From the NCBI GenBank assembly GCA_965243265.1, contig CBDEUL010000006.1, forward strand, positions 62,001 through 126,000: a stretch of 64,000 bases of DNA, written 5' to 3'. Origin of the DNA: Flavicella sp965243265 (GTDB lineage Bacteria; Bacteroidota; Bacteroidia; Flavobacteriales; Flavobacteriaceae). The notes below the pieces were generated by a model. That model had not been told where the DNA came from and ran no database searches. It worked only from the letters and a program-made list of their open reading frames with translations. Made by a program: the position numbers and the translations under genes. Every line of letters starts with the position of its first letter. The stretch's first letter is position 1. Positions 17,071 to 26,337 of the stretch are shown here, in pieces.

Positions 17071-18046
17071 ACACCTCTTTAAACTTCCTCATTACTTCAC
17101 TTGGACTGTATAATTCAGAATATGCATCCCAATTTGTAGCTGTATCTTTTTTAAATTCATTTAAAACGCTGTAAGCCTCTTTCTTATTCGCATATAAAAT
17201 TGCCTTTTCTCCCAAAATCTTAATATGTGATTTCTCTTTAGAACCACTCCAAGTAATTACAGGTTTATTTTTTACCGAAAACTCTCCAACAGCTATCCCA
17301 AAACTTTCACCTTGTTTTCTAGCATGTAAATAAGCATCACAAGTATTTATAAATTTTGATATATATAGCTTATCTATTGTGGATGGCAAAAACAAAACAT
17401 TTTCCTTCGGAATGACTTCTTCTCTAGAAAACCTCCATAATTTTCTTTTGTCTTTAAATTGTTTTGTCCCTAAAAATAAAAAATAGACATCCTTTCTTTC
17501 TTCTGCTATTTGATAAACTACTTTTTGCATAAACTTTAAATCAAAAGTTTCCTTACCTCCATGTCTTCCAAATACAATTGCATCTCTAGGAATGCCTAAC
17601 TCTTCCCTTAAATCTTCTTCCGAATCTTCTACATGAATCATATGTGGTACAAATGGAGATCTACCTTTTGTCATTTCATTTGACAACCATTTAGAGACAT
17701 ACGCATAAACATCACCATGAGGTTCGTAATGTTTAAAAACAACATGAACTGCCATTTTACAATTAGTAACCATTACATCGTCCTTCTTTCCAGATTTAAT
17801 AGCATAAAATAAGGATATTGCTTCCTTCTTGATAAGAGGTTCTAATTCTGATACATCTTCATAACTTATAACTCTAAAAAACTTCTCAAACCGTTCAATC
17901 GCTTTTTGAAAATTATTTTTGTTGTTTCTATTATAAATTATTAACGACTCATTTTTTAAAATTTTTTGATTAAAATACGCATAATCAAATAATGCATTTG
18001 TTGTTCCTCTATATGATAATTGATTTTCGTGAAATAAAACCTTCAT
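17060..18046 (-). CDS. GT4-like glycosyltransferase
   Basis: A 328-residue protein starting KVLFHENQLSYRGTTNALFDYA, which resembles the acceptor-side start of GT-B enzymes. VFGRHGGKETFDL and FLFLGTKQF belong to the donor domain, and DAYLHARKQGESFGIAVGEF occupies the place of the E-x7-E motif, with Glu before SFG and Glu in GEFS. The frame is open 25 codons further upstream, but a -7 promoter match (18085-18092) lies inside that stretch, so the ATG at 18046 is chosen. Donor and acceptor unknown. Convergent 11-base overlap with the GT90 gene. Confidence 0.75.
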   Translation of the reverse strand: MKVLFHENQLSYRGTTNALFDYAYFNQKILKNESLIIYNRNNKNNFQKAIERFEKFFRVISYEDVSELEPLIKKEAISLFYAIKSGKKDDVMVTNCKMAVHVVFKHYEPHGDVYAYVSKWLSNEMTKGRSPFVPHMIHVEDSEEDLREELGIPRDAIVFGRHGGKETFDLKFMQKVVYQIAEERKDVYFLFLGTKQFKDKRKLWRFSREEVIPKENVLFLPSTIDKLYISKFINTCDAYLHARKQGESFGIAVGEFSVKNKPVITWSGSKEKSHIKILGEKAILYANKKEAYSVLNEFKKDTATNWDAYSELYSPSEVMRKFKEVFID

Positions 18047-18084
18047 TAATAACTTCTCTATAAATATATAAACGGCTTTATTGC

Positions 18085-18092
18085 CAAAAGTA
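18085..18092 (-). promoter_or_regulatory. -7 promoter element of the GT4-like gene
   Basis: On the minus strand TACTTTTG fits TAnnTTTG, about 39 bases before the ATG at 18046, and decides between the two possible starts. Confidence 0.5.
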
Positions 18093-18186
18093 AAGAAATT
18101 AATTAATTCTGAAACAGACAAACCTACATAGTTTTAAATTCTATCGAATTAATTCAACTTACCTTTTACTTAAACTGTTTTTAACT

Positions 18187-18194
18187 TAAATTTG
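18187..18194 (+). promoter_or_regulatory. -7 promoter element of the GT17 gene
   Basis: TAAATTTG fits TAnnTTTG, 28 bases before the ATG at 18223. Confidence 0.45.
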
Positions 18195-18222
18195 TTAGCT
18201 ATATTCAATAGACATACTTTAT

Positions 18223-19146
18223 ATGACTTCAAAAAAAATAATTGACTGTTTTACTTTTTTCAATGAATTAGATTTACTCGAAATTCGTTTAGAATACCTT
18301 TATGAAACTATAGATTACTTTGTAATTATTGAGTCTAACAAAAGCTTTAGCGGTAATGAGAAAGAGTATATCTTAAAAAATAATTTGAGTCGGTTTAAAA
18401 AATACCAAGACAAAATTGTTTACATTCCTTTAAATATGATTCTTTTTAAAGAGTCTAAAAATACTGCATGGCAAAGAGAAGCCTTTCAAAGAAATGCGAT
18501 AAAAAACGGACTTACCTCACTTGACTTAACCTCTAAAGACCTCATCTTAATTGGAGATCTTGATGAGATTCCAAATACAACTATTTTAAAGGAACTTAAA
18601 AATCAGAATTATATTTTTGACAATAAACTATCCATATTCAAGTATTTCAAATCTTTATTTGATGCTTTTTTCAATAATGACTGGAGTAAAATAAAATTAT
18701 TAAAACGCATAATTTTCAATAACATAAACTCACCCGTTTCTTTAGGTATGGAAAATTTCCTTTATTTTGTTAACAACAAGGAAATTAAAAGTTCGTGGAA
18801 AGGTACGATGGCTCTAGAAATGGCAACCCTAAAAAACAGCTCCCCAAATGAGATACGTAACTTAAGAAATTACTGTAACTCTATAAATCAAGGTGGGTGG
18901 CACTTTTCCTATTTAGGTGGTGTAGAAAAAATAAAACATAAGCTAAAAAGCTACTCTCATCAGGAATATAATAAACCAGAAATAGTAAATAATGAATTTA
19001 TAGAAAAATGCATTAACAATGGGTACAGCTTATCTCAATACTACAAAGGAAATGAAACAGTATATTTCACAAAATACGATATAGACTTATTTCCTAAAAA
19101 CTTAAAAGATATTTTAAAAGGCTACCCTCTATTTATCAGTAAATAA
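18223..19146 (+). CDS. GT17 family glycosyltransferase
   Basis: A 307-residue GT-A protein of family 17. The N-terminus KIIDCFTFFNELDLLEIRL is diagnostic, followed by YFVIIESNKSFSG, AFQRNAIKNGL, and the DxD-type motif in LILIGDLDEIPN. GGWHFSYLGGVEKIKHKLKS near the C-terminus is the other family hallmark. The founding members are eukaryotic N-acetylglucosaminyltransferases acting on N-glycans; bacterial relatives sit in LPS or capsule loci, and here GlcNAc or a similar sugar is a guess. It is the last glycosyltransferase gene of the island. Confidence 0.85.
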   Translation: MTSKKIIDCFTFFNELDLLEIRLEYLYETIDYFVIIESNKSFSGNEKEYILKNNLSRFKKYQDKIVYIPLNMILFKESKNTAWQREAFQRNAIKNGLTSLDLTSKDLILIGDLDEIPNTTILKELKNQNYIFDNKLSIFKYFKSLFDAFFNNDWSKIKLLKRIIFNNINSPVSLGMENFLYFVNNKEIKSSWKGTMALEMATLKNSSPNEIRNLRNYCNSINQGGWHFSYLGGVEKIKHKLKSYSHQEYNKPEIVNNEFIEKCINNGYSLSQYYKGNETVYFTKYDIDLFPKNLKDILKGYPLFISK

Positions 19147-19215
19147 TATTTTTCCAAAAGAATATAATAAGGTAATTAATTTACAAGTCCTAGAAACAAC
19201 TATTAATCTATTTCG

Positions 19216-19995
19216 TTACAAATCTTCAGCGTTTGCTATCATTTCTGCAACATCTAATACCTCCACAGAAGCTTCTTTTTCTTTATTTTTAACACCGTCC
19301 GTCATCATTGTATTACAAAACGGACAACCTGTAGCTATTATTTCTGGTTCTACCTCTAAAGCATCTTCTGTACGTAAAACATTTACCTCTTTAGTTCCTT
19401 TTTCAGCATCTTTAAACATTTGAGCTCCTCCTGCTCCACAACATAAACCATTTACTTTACAACGTTTCATTTCAACCAATTCAACTTCTAACTTTTGAAT
19501 CAATTCCCTCGGAGCTTCATAAATATCATTAGCACGCCCTAAATAACAAGGGTCATGAAAAGTAATCTTCTTTCCTTTATACTTCCCTCCTTCAATAGTC
19601 ATTCTTCCATCATCTAACAAAGATTTTAGAAATGTTGTATGATGAACTACTTCATATGTTCCTCCTAACTCTGGGTATTCATTTTTAATTGTATTAAAAC
19701 AATGTGGACAAGCTGTAATTATCTTTTTGACCTCATATGCGTTTAGAACCTCTATATTGGTCATTGCCTGCATTTGAAATAAAAACTCATTTCCTGAACG
19801 TTTAGCCGGATCCCCTGTACAACTTTCTTCTGTTCCCAAAACAGCAAATTCAATATTTGCTTTGTTTAAAATCTTTACAAAAGCCTTGGTTATCTTTTTT
19901 GCTCTATCATCAAAACTTCCAGCACACCCAACCCAAAACAATACTTCTGGTTGTTTTCCTTGAGCCATCATCTCTGCCATTGTAGGTACGTTCAT
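19216..19995 (-). CDS. CCG-domain iron-sulfur protein (HdrD/GlpC-like)
   Basis: A 259-residue protein with two cysteine-rich CCG domains. The first has FWVGCAGSFDDRAKK, ESCTGDPAKRSG and ACPHCFN; the second has HDPCYLGRAND, NGLCCGAGGAQMF and TGCPFCN. Such domains bind an unusual iron-sulfur cluster and are found in heterodisulfide reductase, glycolate oxidase and lactate utilisation subunits, passing electrons to or from small organic substrates. It pairs with the membrane-bound 4Fe-4S protein upstream (50-base gap), together forming a split HdrD-like system. The true electron donor and acceptor in Flavobacteriia are not known to me. Confidence 0.85.
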   Translation of the reverse strand: MNVPTMAEMMAQGKQPEVLFWVGCAGSFDDRAKKITKAFVKILNKANIEFAVLGTEESCTGDPAKRSGNEFLFQMQAMTNIEVLNAYEVKKIITACPHCFNTIKNEYPELGGTYEVVHHTTFLKSLLDDGRMTIEGGKYKGKKITFHDPCYLGRANDIYEAPRELIQKLEVELVEMKRCKVNGLCCGAGGAQMFKDAEKGTKEVNVLRTEDALEVEPEIIATGCPFCNTMMTDGVKNKEKEASVEVLDVAEMIANAEDL

Positions 19996-20045
19996 CCTCT
20001 ATTTATTATAGTTATAAGGTTAAATCCCTTAATAAGTTTGTTTTT

Positions 20046-21350
20046 TTATGCCTCGTCCTTCCAATTCAATCGATCCATCTGATTGTACTGCCAAGGTGCT
20101 CCATTATTTTCTACATTCGTCATCATCATATTTAACTCTTGTGGAGCTGCGGATTGTTCCATTACTAAATACTGACGCATATCCATAATAATTGACAAAG
20201 GGTCTATATTTACAGGGCATTCTTCAACACAAGCATTGCAACTCGTACAAGCCCATAATTCCTCTGGAGTTATATAATCATTTAACAACTGTTTGGAATC
20301 ATCTACATATATTCCTTTATTAACATCTATATTTTTTCCAACTTCTTCTACTCTATCACGAGTCTTCATCATAATAGCTCTAGGAGACAACTCCTTTCCT
20401 GTCTGGTTTGCAGGGCAAACGGAAGTACATCTACCACATTCAGTACATGTATACGCATTCATTAATTGTACCCAATTCAAATCTGTTACATCACTTGCTC
20501 CAAATTTTTCAGGCTCTACACCATCATCCTCTGGAACAGCATAAGGATCTGCATTAGGGTCCATCATTGTTTGCACCTCTTTAGTTACAATGGGATTATT
20601 CTGAAACTGTCCTTTTGGTTTTAAGTTTGCATAATACGTATTTGGAAATGCTAATAATATGTGTAAGTGTTTAGAGTAATACAAGTAATTTAAAATTACC
20701 AAAATCCCTATAATATGTATCCACCAAGCTCCTCGTTCTATAAAGTGAAGTATCTCTGATGTTAGTGATGCAAACAATGGGGCTATAAACTGACTTATCG
20801 GATTTCCTAAATTAACCTCTTGAAAATGAACATCTGTTGCGTTCATGATCAAAAACAAACTCATCAATACCATTTCGAAATACAAAATATTATTTCCATC
20901 GTTTTTAGGCCAAGTAGTCATTTCTTTATTCCAAAATCTCGATAATTTAATAACATTCCTACGAATCCAAAAAACACTCACCGAAATAAGTACTAATAAA
21001 GCTAATACTTCAAAAGAGCCTATTAAAAAATTATAAAAGCCTCCTAAAAAAGAAAATAATCGATGTGTTCCTAAAAGCCCATCTAATATAATCTCTAGTA
21101 CTTCTATATTTATAATTATAAACCCTACATATACAATAATATGAAGTACTCCTGAAACAGGTCTACGAACCATTTTCGATTGCCCTAAAGCAATCATAAC
21201 CATATTCTTCCAACGAAATTTTGGGTTATCAGTTCTATCAATATCTTTTCCTAATTTTATATTTCTTTGAAGTTTCTTTATGTTTTTAACAAAAATCATT
21301 ACTCCAAAAACTAAGAGTGTTGCAAAAAATATATTGGGTATGTATTGCAT
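20046..21350 (-). CDS. Membrane-bound 4Fe-4S oxidoreductase (HdrE/NarI-like plus ferredoxin domain)
   Basis: A 434-residue protein. Residues about 1-250 contain five or six hydrophobic helices with spaced histidines (for example in VLHIIVYVGF and AWWIHIIGI), as expected for a haem b-type membrane anchor. The C-terminal half has two 4Fe-4S motifs: CTECGRCTSVCPANQ and CTSCNACVEECPVNID. It would carry electrons between the quinone pool and the CCG protein encoded next. It begins 4 bases after the MlaD-like gene ends, so the three are one transcription unit. Confidence 0.85.
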   Translation of the reverse strand: MQYIPNIFFATLLVFGVMIFVKNIKKLQRNIKLGKDIDRTDNPKFRWKNMVMIALGQSKMVRRPVSGVLHIIVYVGFIIINIEVLEIILDGLLGTHRLFSFLGGFYNFLIGSFEVLALLVLISVSVFWIRRNVIKLSRFWNKEMTTWPKNDGNNILYFEMVLMSLFLIMNATDVHFQEVNLGNPISQFIAPLFASLTSEILHFIERGAWWIHIIGILVILNYLYYSKHLHILLAFPNTYYANLKPKGQFQNNPIVTKEVQTMMDPNADPYAVPEDDGVEPEKFGASDVTDLNWVQLMNAYTCTECGRCTSVCPANQTGKELSPRAIMMKTRDRVEEVGKNIDVNKGIYVDDSKQLLNDYITPEELWACTSCNACVEECPVNIDPLSIIMDMRQYLVMEQSAAPQELNMMMTNVENNGAPWQYNQMDRLNWKDEA

Positions 21351-21354
21351 TGTA

Positions 21355-22341
21355 CTACTTTTTATCTTCTTCCTTTATTTCCTCTTCGACTTCTTCTTCA
21401 GCCTTATATGGCTCTTCTTTTTTTCCAAACATAGAGAAATGTACAAATCGTTTTGGATGCAGTTTCACCTCTCTTAAAAGTTCTTCTAATTCTTTAGTAG
21501 CTCCATTAAGGTTGTTATATACTGAATCATTTTTCACAAACTTCCCTAAAGTCCCTTCTCCTCTCTCTATACCTGCCGAAATATTGTTAAGGTTATCAAG
21601 CATCAACTCCATTTTACGAACCAAATTCCCTAAATTGGCATTAGCCAAAGTATCTGAAATACTTGATAAATTCTCGGTTATATGCTCCGCATTGCTAAGC
21701 GTTCCTTCTAACTTGTCTTTATTACTAACAACTAAGGAATCTGCATTTTTAGTAATAGAGTTTAAGTTAGCCATTATTTCACTAAACTCTGCTATAGCAT
21801 CTTTTATGTGTATTTGTGACTGATGGTCAATTACATTGTTAATACTCACAAGTAATGAATCTGCACTTACAATAACATTTTCTAATTTAGCTTGTAATGG
21901 ATTCAATTTTTCTCCTACAGAAGAAAACATATCTGATTCTATTTCTCCTTTTAAGTAATCTCCTTTTTCAGCCATTTCTCCTTCATAAGAAGGTATAATA
22001 GCTAAAGACTTCCCCCCCATTAAACTAGCACTATAAATTTTAGCTATACTTTGCTTTGAAAAACTAAATTCTTCAGAAAGACTAAACTTAACAACTAATT
22101 CTCCTTTTTTTAATGGATCTGTATTAAATGTAATTTCTTCTACCTTTCCTACATTGTAACCATTGATTGTTACAACACTAGCCGTATTAAGCCCTTGAAC
22201 ATTATTATATTCTGTATAGTAGAATTTGGAAGTACTTTCAAAAAGATTATGTCCCTTAAGATAATTAAACCCCCAAATAAAAAGAACAATTACAGTAATT
22301 GCTACTGCTCCTGTTTTAAGTTCTCTTGATATTTTAATCAT
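21355..22341 (-). CDS. MlaD/MCE family lipid-transport protein
   Basis: A 328-residue protein. KISRELKTGAVAITVIVLFIWGF gives an N-terminal membrane anchor at about residues 12-28. The MCE domain follows: FYYTEYNNVQGLNTASVVTI and NGYNVGKVEEI are its signature strands. From about residue 140 to 300 it is helical with regular hydrophobic spacing, like the tunnel-forming helices of MlaD and PqiB. Proteins of this type carry phospholipids between the membranes; the matching permease and ATPase are not in this window. The C-terminus is rich in Glu and Lys. It lies downstream of the amidase gene (57-base gap). Confidence 0.88.
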   Translation of the reverse strand: MIKISRELKTGAVAITVIVLFIWGFNYLKGHNLFESTSKFYYTEYNNVQGLNTASVVTINGYNVGKVEEITFNTDPLKKGELVVKFSLSEEFSFSKQSIAKIYSASLMGGKSLAIIPSYEGEMAEKGDYLKGEIESDMFSSVGEKLNPLQAKLENVIVSADSLLVSINNVIDHQSQIHIKDAIAEFSEIMANLNSITKNADSLVVSNKDKLEGTLSNAEHITENLSSISDTLANANLGNLVRKMELMLDNLNNISAGIERGEGTLGKFVKNDSVYNNLNGATKELEELLREVKLHPKRFVHFSMFGKKEEPYKAEEEVEEEIKEEDKK

Positions 22342-22398
22342 AAGCTACGTGTATTGGACAAAACTACTAATAATTTATTTTAGTAAAAATTTATTACA

Positions 22399-23508
22399 TT
22401 ATTTTATTGCCTCAGAAAGAGGAACCTTTTCTCCGTTTTTAAAAGCGGATATAAAAGCTGATGTATACCCTTTAGACTTTGCTTTTTGCAGGTATTTTTT
22501 TGCTTCGTTATAATTGGATGTTTTTCCTAAATAGTATTTGTAATAAGCTCCTACTTTTACACTTTCTACTTCTTCTAACCCATTAAAGTTATAACTTTTT
22601 GTAGAAACACTTTTAGAACTGGAAGCTATCTGAACTTTAAAATAATACCCTTTTGTTTCTGCTGAATTTACTACTGCATGAGTTACTACAGGTTTTGTTC
22701 TCACTGTATTCAGCCTAATATTATCTATATATTTTTTTATAGCTTTTGAAATAGAAATAGACATTTCTCGCTTCCCTTTACTAGAATACAAATATGCTCC
22801 TTCATGTCTATTTGTTAAAAAACCTGTTTCAATTAACACACTAGGCATATAAGTATGATGTAAAACAACAAACCCAGCCTGTTTTACTCCTCTATTAGTT
22901 CGCTTTAAATCACTTGTGAAATTCTGCTGAACAAAACTAGCTAAAGCAATACTTTTATCTAAATTTTCCTCTTGCTCTAAAGTTAACCCTATAACAGATT
23001 CCGGTGAATTTGGGTTAAATCCTTTATATTTTTCTTCATAGTTCTCCTCTAGTAGAATCACTTCATTTTCTGCTTTTGCAACTTCAAAATTTCTTGCATT
23101 CGCATGCAACCCTAAAATCCAAGTCTCAGAACCTGATGCTTGAGAATTATGTGCATTACAGTGAACCGACACAAACAAATCTGCATCAGCCCTGTTAGCT
23201 ATTCTTCCTCGCTCCCACAAATCAACAAATACATCTGTTTTTCGAGTATAAATAACTTTTATATTTTTTTCTTTTTCTAAAATCTCACCAACCCCTAAAA
23301 CGATATTTAAAGCAATATCTTTTTCTTTGTATTTTCTATACCCCACCTTTCCAGGATCTTTCCCTCCATGCCCTGCATCTAAGACTACTGTAAATGTTTT
23401 CTGCTGAGAAAACAGAGGCACTGCATTAAAAAACAAAGAACTCAGAATTATAAAAAAAAGACTGTGTATAAGTTTCCTGTTATTTTTAAAGTTTTCTAAC
23501 AAGTTCAT
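22399..23508 (-). CDS. N-acetylmuramoyl-L-alanine amidase (AmiC-like) with C-terminal SPOR-like domain
   Basis: A 369-residue secreted zinc amidase that cuts the lactyl-peptide bond of peptidoglycan. An N-terminal hydrophobic signal (about residues 13-34) precedes the Amidase_3 domain: VVLDAGHGGKDPG with ligand His47, Glu62 in YKEKDIAL, SVHCNAH with His116, and the catalytic Glu in SVLIETGFLTN. Residues about 290-360 (YYFKVQIASSSK and KYYLGKTSNYNEAKKYLQKAK) look like a SPOR domain, which would direct it to denuded septal glycan. It diverges from lptD with only 49 bases between. Confidence 0.88.
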   Translation of the reverse strand: MNLLENFKNNRKLIHSLFFIILSSLFFNAVPLFSQQKTFTVVLDAGHGGKDPGKVGYRKYKEKDIALNIVLGVGEILEKEKNIKVIYTRKTDVFVDLWERGRIANRADADLFVSVHCNAHNSQASGSETWILGLHANARNFEVAKAENEVILLEENYEEKYKGFNPNSPESVIGLTLEQEENLDKSIALASFVQQNFTSDLKRTNRGVKQAGFVVLHHTYMPSVLIETGFLTNRHEGAYLYSSKGKREMSISISKAIKKYIDNIRLNTVRTKPVVTHAVVNSAETKGYYFKVQIASSSKSVSTKSYNFNGLEEVESVKVGAYYKYYLGKTSNYNEAKKYLQKAKSKGYTSAFISAFKNGEKVPLSEAIK

Positions 23509-23522
23509 TTATATTTTTTAGT

Positions 23523-23530
23523 TAATTTTG
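23523..23530 (+). promoter_or_regulatory. -7-like promoter element of lptD
   Basis: TAATTTTG fits TAnnTTTG, 28 bases before the lptD ATG. No good -33 element seen. Confidence 0.4.
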
Positions 23531-23557
23531 GCGTATCTTTAATGGTCTTGAAAAACA

Positions 23558-26251
23558 ATGCCATTTATTACAAAAATAGGATATAAAGCGTTGCGAACAA
23601 ATTTATACCATATACTTTTACTGCTTAATTTACTAACTTTTGGAGTGTACCAAGTACAAGGTCAAGAATTTGGAAAAACTAGCAACACCCAAGAAAAACC
23701 AATAGCCTTAAAAGATAGTATACAACCTAGTTTACCTACAATAGCAAACGATTCCATTCCAAAAGATAGCATTGCTCCACCTAACAAAGAAGCTATTCAA
23801 GCAATTATAGAACACAATGCTGAAGATTATATTTTAGAAAATGTTGTAAAAAAAGAAATCAAATTGCGCAACAACGCTGAAATTACCTATCAAGATATTT
23901 ATATCAAATCTGGAGAAATCACAATTAACTACAACACCAATGTTGTACACGCCAAAGGTATTAAAGACAGTGTTGGTAAGTATACGCAACTACCTCTATT
24001 CAAACAAGGGGGGCAAGAATCTACACAAGATTCCATTACTTATAATTTTAAAACAAAAAAAGCATTGATCTATGGGTTTAAAACAGCTCAAGGAGAAATG
24101 CTTACACTAGGAGAAAAAACTAAAATGGTTAACGACTCTACTATTTTTATTAGAGGAATTAAATTTACTACTGACGACAAAAAAAATCCTGATTATTACT
24201 TAGCAACCTCTAAGGCAAAAGTTGTTCCTGGAAAAAAAATAATTGTGGGTCCCACCAATTTAGTCATCGCAGATGTACCAACTCCTCTGTTTTTACCTTT
24301 TGCTTATTTTCCTTTAACCAGTCAAAAAACATCAGGTATCATTATGCCTACCTATGGGGAATCTAGCAATCAAGGGGTTTTCTTACAAAATGGAGGATAT
24401 TACTTTGCAGGAAATGATTATTTTGATTTAACACTACTTGGAGACATTTACTCTAACGGTAGTTGGGGGGTTAGAAGTGCTTCTACCTATAAAGTTCGCT
24501 ATAAATATTCTGGTAATGTCAATTTCAGGTTTGAAAACCTAATTTACGGAATTAAAGGTTTTGATGATTATAGTAAAAGTACAAATTACAACATCCTATG
24601 GTCTCACTCACAAGACAGCAAATCAAATCCTAACTCAAGATTTTCTGCATCTGTTAATATGGGAAGTAGTAAATATTATAAAGAATCTATTAATTTATCA
24701 AACACCTCTCAATCATTAATTAATACACTTAGTTCATCTGTATCTTATTATAAAAAGTTTGTGGGTACTCCTTTTAATATGTCTGTATCTGCATCACATA
24801 CCCAGAATACAAATACAGAAATCATTACAATGTCGCTCCCTTCATTACAATTGAATATGGATCGTATTTACCCTTTTGCTCCCAAATCTGGAAGTAAACA
24901 AAATGCATTGCAAAAAACGGGATTAACGTATTCTTTAAAAGGAGACAATAAAATTACAACGACAGATGAATTTTTCTTTAAGGAAGAAATGTTCGACGCT
25001 GCAAGATCGGGTGTACAACAAGACATTTCATTAAGTACAAATATGAAATTCATGAAATACCTTACCCTATCTCCTAGTGTAAGATATAAAGAAGTTTGGT
25101 ATCTGAATTCTATTAGCAAAGAATACGATGCCTCTAATGATGAAGTAGTCACTACTGTAAACGATGGTTTTACTTCTTTTAGAGAGTATTCTGGAGGAGC
25201 TTCTGTATCTACAAGTGTATATGGTATGTTTAATTTTGACAGCAAAAAGCTGAAAGCTATAAGACATACATTAAGACCTTCTATTGGTTATTCTTACAGA
25301 CCTGATTTTAGCTTTTATAACGAAGAGGTACAACAAAGTGAAGACCCTACAGATGTTACCACATATTCTCCTTATAATATTGGATTGTACGGAACTCCCT
25401 CTTCCGGTGTTTCCAACTCTTTAAGCTTTTCTGTTGATAATAATTTAGAAGCTAAAGTAGTTGATGATGATCCAGACAATGGTGAAGAGTTTAAAAAAGT
25501 TACTATTTTAAATAACCTTAGAATGTCTACCAGTTATAATATGGCTGCAGATAGTTTAAAATGGAGTCCTGTTGGATTAACTGCTGGTACAGTTCTTTTT
25601 AAGAAAAAACTAAACGTAAACATGAGTGCTACCTTAAATCCATATGCTATTAATGCAAACGGTAAGGTTTATGATGAATTCAATATAAAAAACAATGGAA
25701 GTTTATTCCGACTCACCAATGCCAACTTAAACTTAAGTTACTCTGTTGCTAGTGGTGACTTTAAAAAGGATAAAAAGAAAACCACCGAAGTTGTAAATGC
25801 TCAAAACACAGACATGTTTGGTCCTGATCTTACAAACTCTTTTAACTCCTCTCAATACAAGCCAGAGGAAGATGATAAAAAGAAAGGTAAAGACGACATC
25901 CAACTTTACAACGCAAAAATGCCATGGAACCTTAGAATATCTTACTCAGGAACCTACCTTAACACCAATAGGCAAGATGAAATAACAAATAGTTCTTTAA
26001 TCTTTTCTGGAGATGTTAGCTTAACCCCTAATTGGCAAATTAGAGCCTCTTCTGGATATGACTTTAAAAACCAAGGATTCACTTATACTACCTTAGGTTT
26101 TTCTAGAGATCTTGACAGTTGGAGGTTTAGCTTCAATTGGGTTCCTCTAGGAGACGTAAGTACTTATTACTTTTACATAGGTGTTAAATCATCTGTTTTA
26201 AGTGATCTAAAATGGGAAAAAAGAAAAGTTCCAGACAGGAGCGTTTTCTAA
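23558..26251 (+). CDS. lptD: LPS-assembly protein LptD (OstA-like)
   Basis: An 897-residue outer-membrane protein. A hydrophobic signal (about residues 17-36, ending near VQGQ) is followed by a long Ser/Pro/Asp-rich linker. A beta-jellyroll of the OstA type comes next: ITYQDIYIKSGEITINYN, KGIKDSVGKYTQLPLF, and the block PTPLFLPFAYFPLTSQKTSGI that precedes the barrel in LptD. Residues about 290-890 have alternating polar/aromatic strands, as in a large beta-barrel. LptD inserts LPS into the outer leaflet. It carries no obvious disulphide pairs of the E. coli kind. The first ATG fits the signal peptide. It is followed by serB after 86 bases. Confidence 0.85.
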   Translation: MPFITKIGYKALRTNLYHILLLLNLLTFGVYQVQGQEFGKTSNTQEKPIALKDSIQPSLPTIANDSIPKDSIAPPNKEAIQAIIEHNAEDYILENVVKKEIKLRNNAEITYQDIYIKSGEITINYNTNVVHAKGIKDSVGKYTQLPLFKQGGQESTQDSITYNFKTKKALIYGFKTAQGEMLTLGEKTKMVNDSTIFIRGIKFTTDDKKNPDYYLATSKAKVVPGKKIIVGPTNLVIADVPTPLFLPFAYFPLTSQKTSGIIMPTYGESSNQGVFLQNGGYYFAGNDYFDLTLLGDIYSNGSWGVRSASTYKVRYKYSGNVNFRFENLIYGIKGFDDYSKSTNYNILWSHSQDSKSNPNSRFSASVNMGSSKYYKESINLSNTSQSLINTLSSSVSYYKKFVGTPFNMSVSASHTQNTNTEIITMSLPSLQLNMDRIYPFAPKSGSKQNALQKTGLTYSLKGDNKITTTDEFFFKEEMFDAARSGVQQDISLSTNMKFMKYLTLSPSVRYKEVWYLNSISKEYDASNDEVVTTVNDGFTSFREYSGGASVSTSVYGMFNFDSKKLKAIRHTLRPSIGYSYRPDFSFYNEEVQQSEDPTDVTTYSPYNIGLYGTPSSGVSNSLSFSVDNNLEAKVVDDDPDNGEEFKKVTILNNLRMSTSYNMAADSLKWSPVGLTAGTVLFKKKLNVNMSATLNPYAINANGKVYDEFNIKNNGSLFRLTNANLNLSYSVASGDFKKDKKKTTEVVNAQNTDMFGPDLTNSFNSSQYKPEEDDKKKGKDDIQLYNAKMPWNLRISYSGTYLNTNRQDEITNSSLIFSGDVSLTPNWQIRASSGYDFKNQGFTYTTLGFSRDLDSWRFSFNWVPLGDVSTYYFYIGVKSSVLSDLKWEKRKVPDRSVF

Positions 26252-26337
26252 AAATAAATAACGAAATAAATGAAACTTAGTTCTTTTTTATTTCAACTAG
26301 ATTAATGAATTTTATACATTCTTAAAAAATATTCCGA

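Noticed and set aside
21280..21823. Plus-strand frames opposite the MlaD-like and 4Fe-4S genes
   Set aside because: They are low-complexity complements of well-supported genes.
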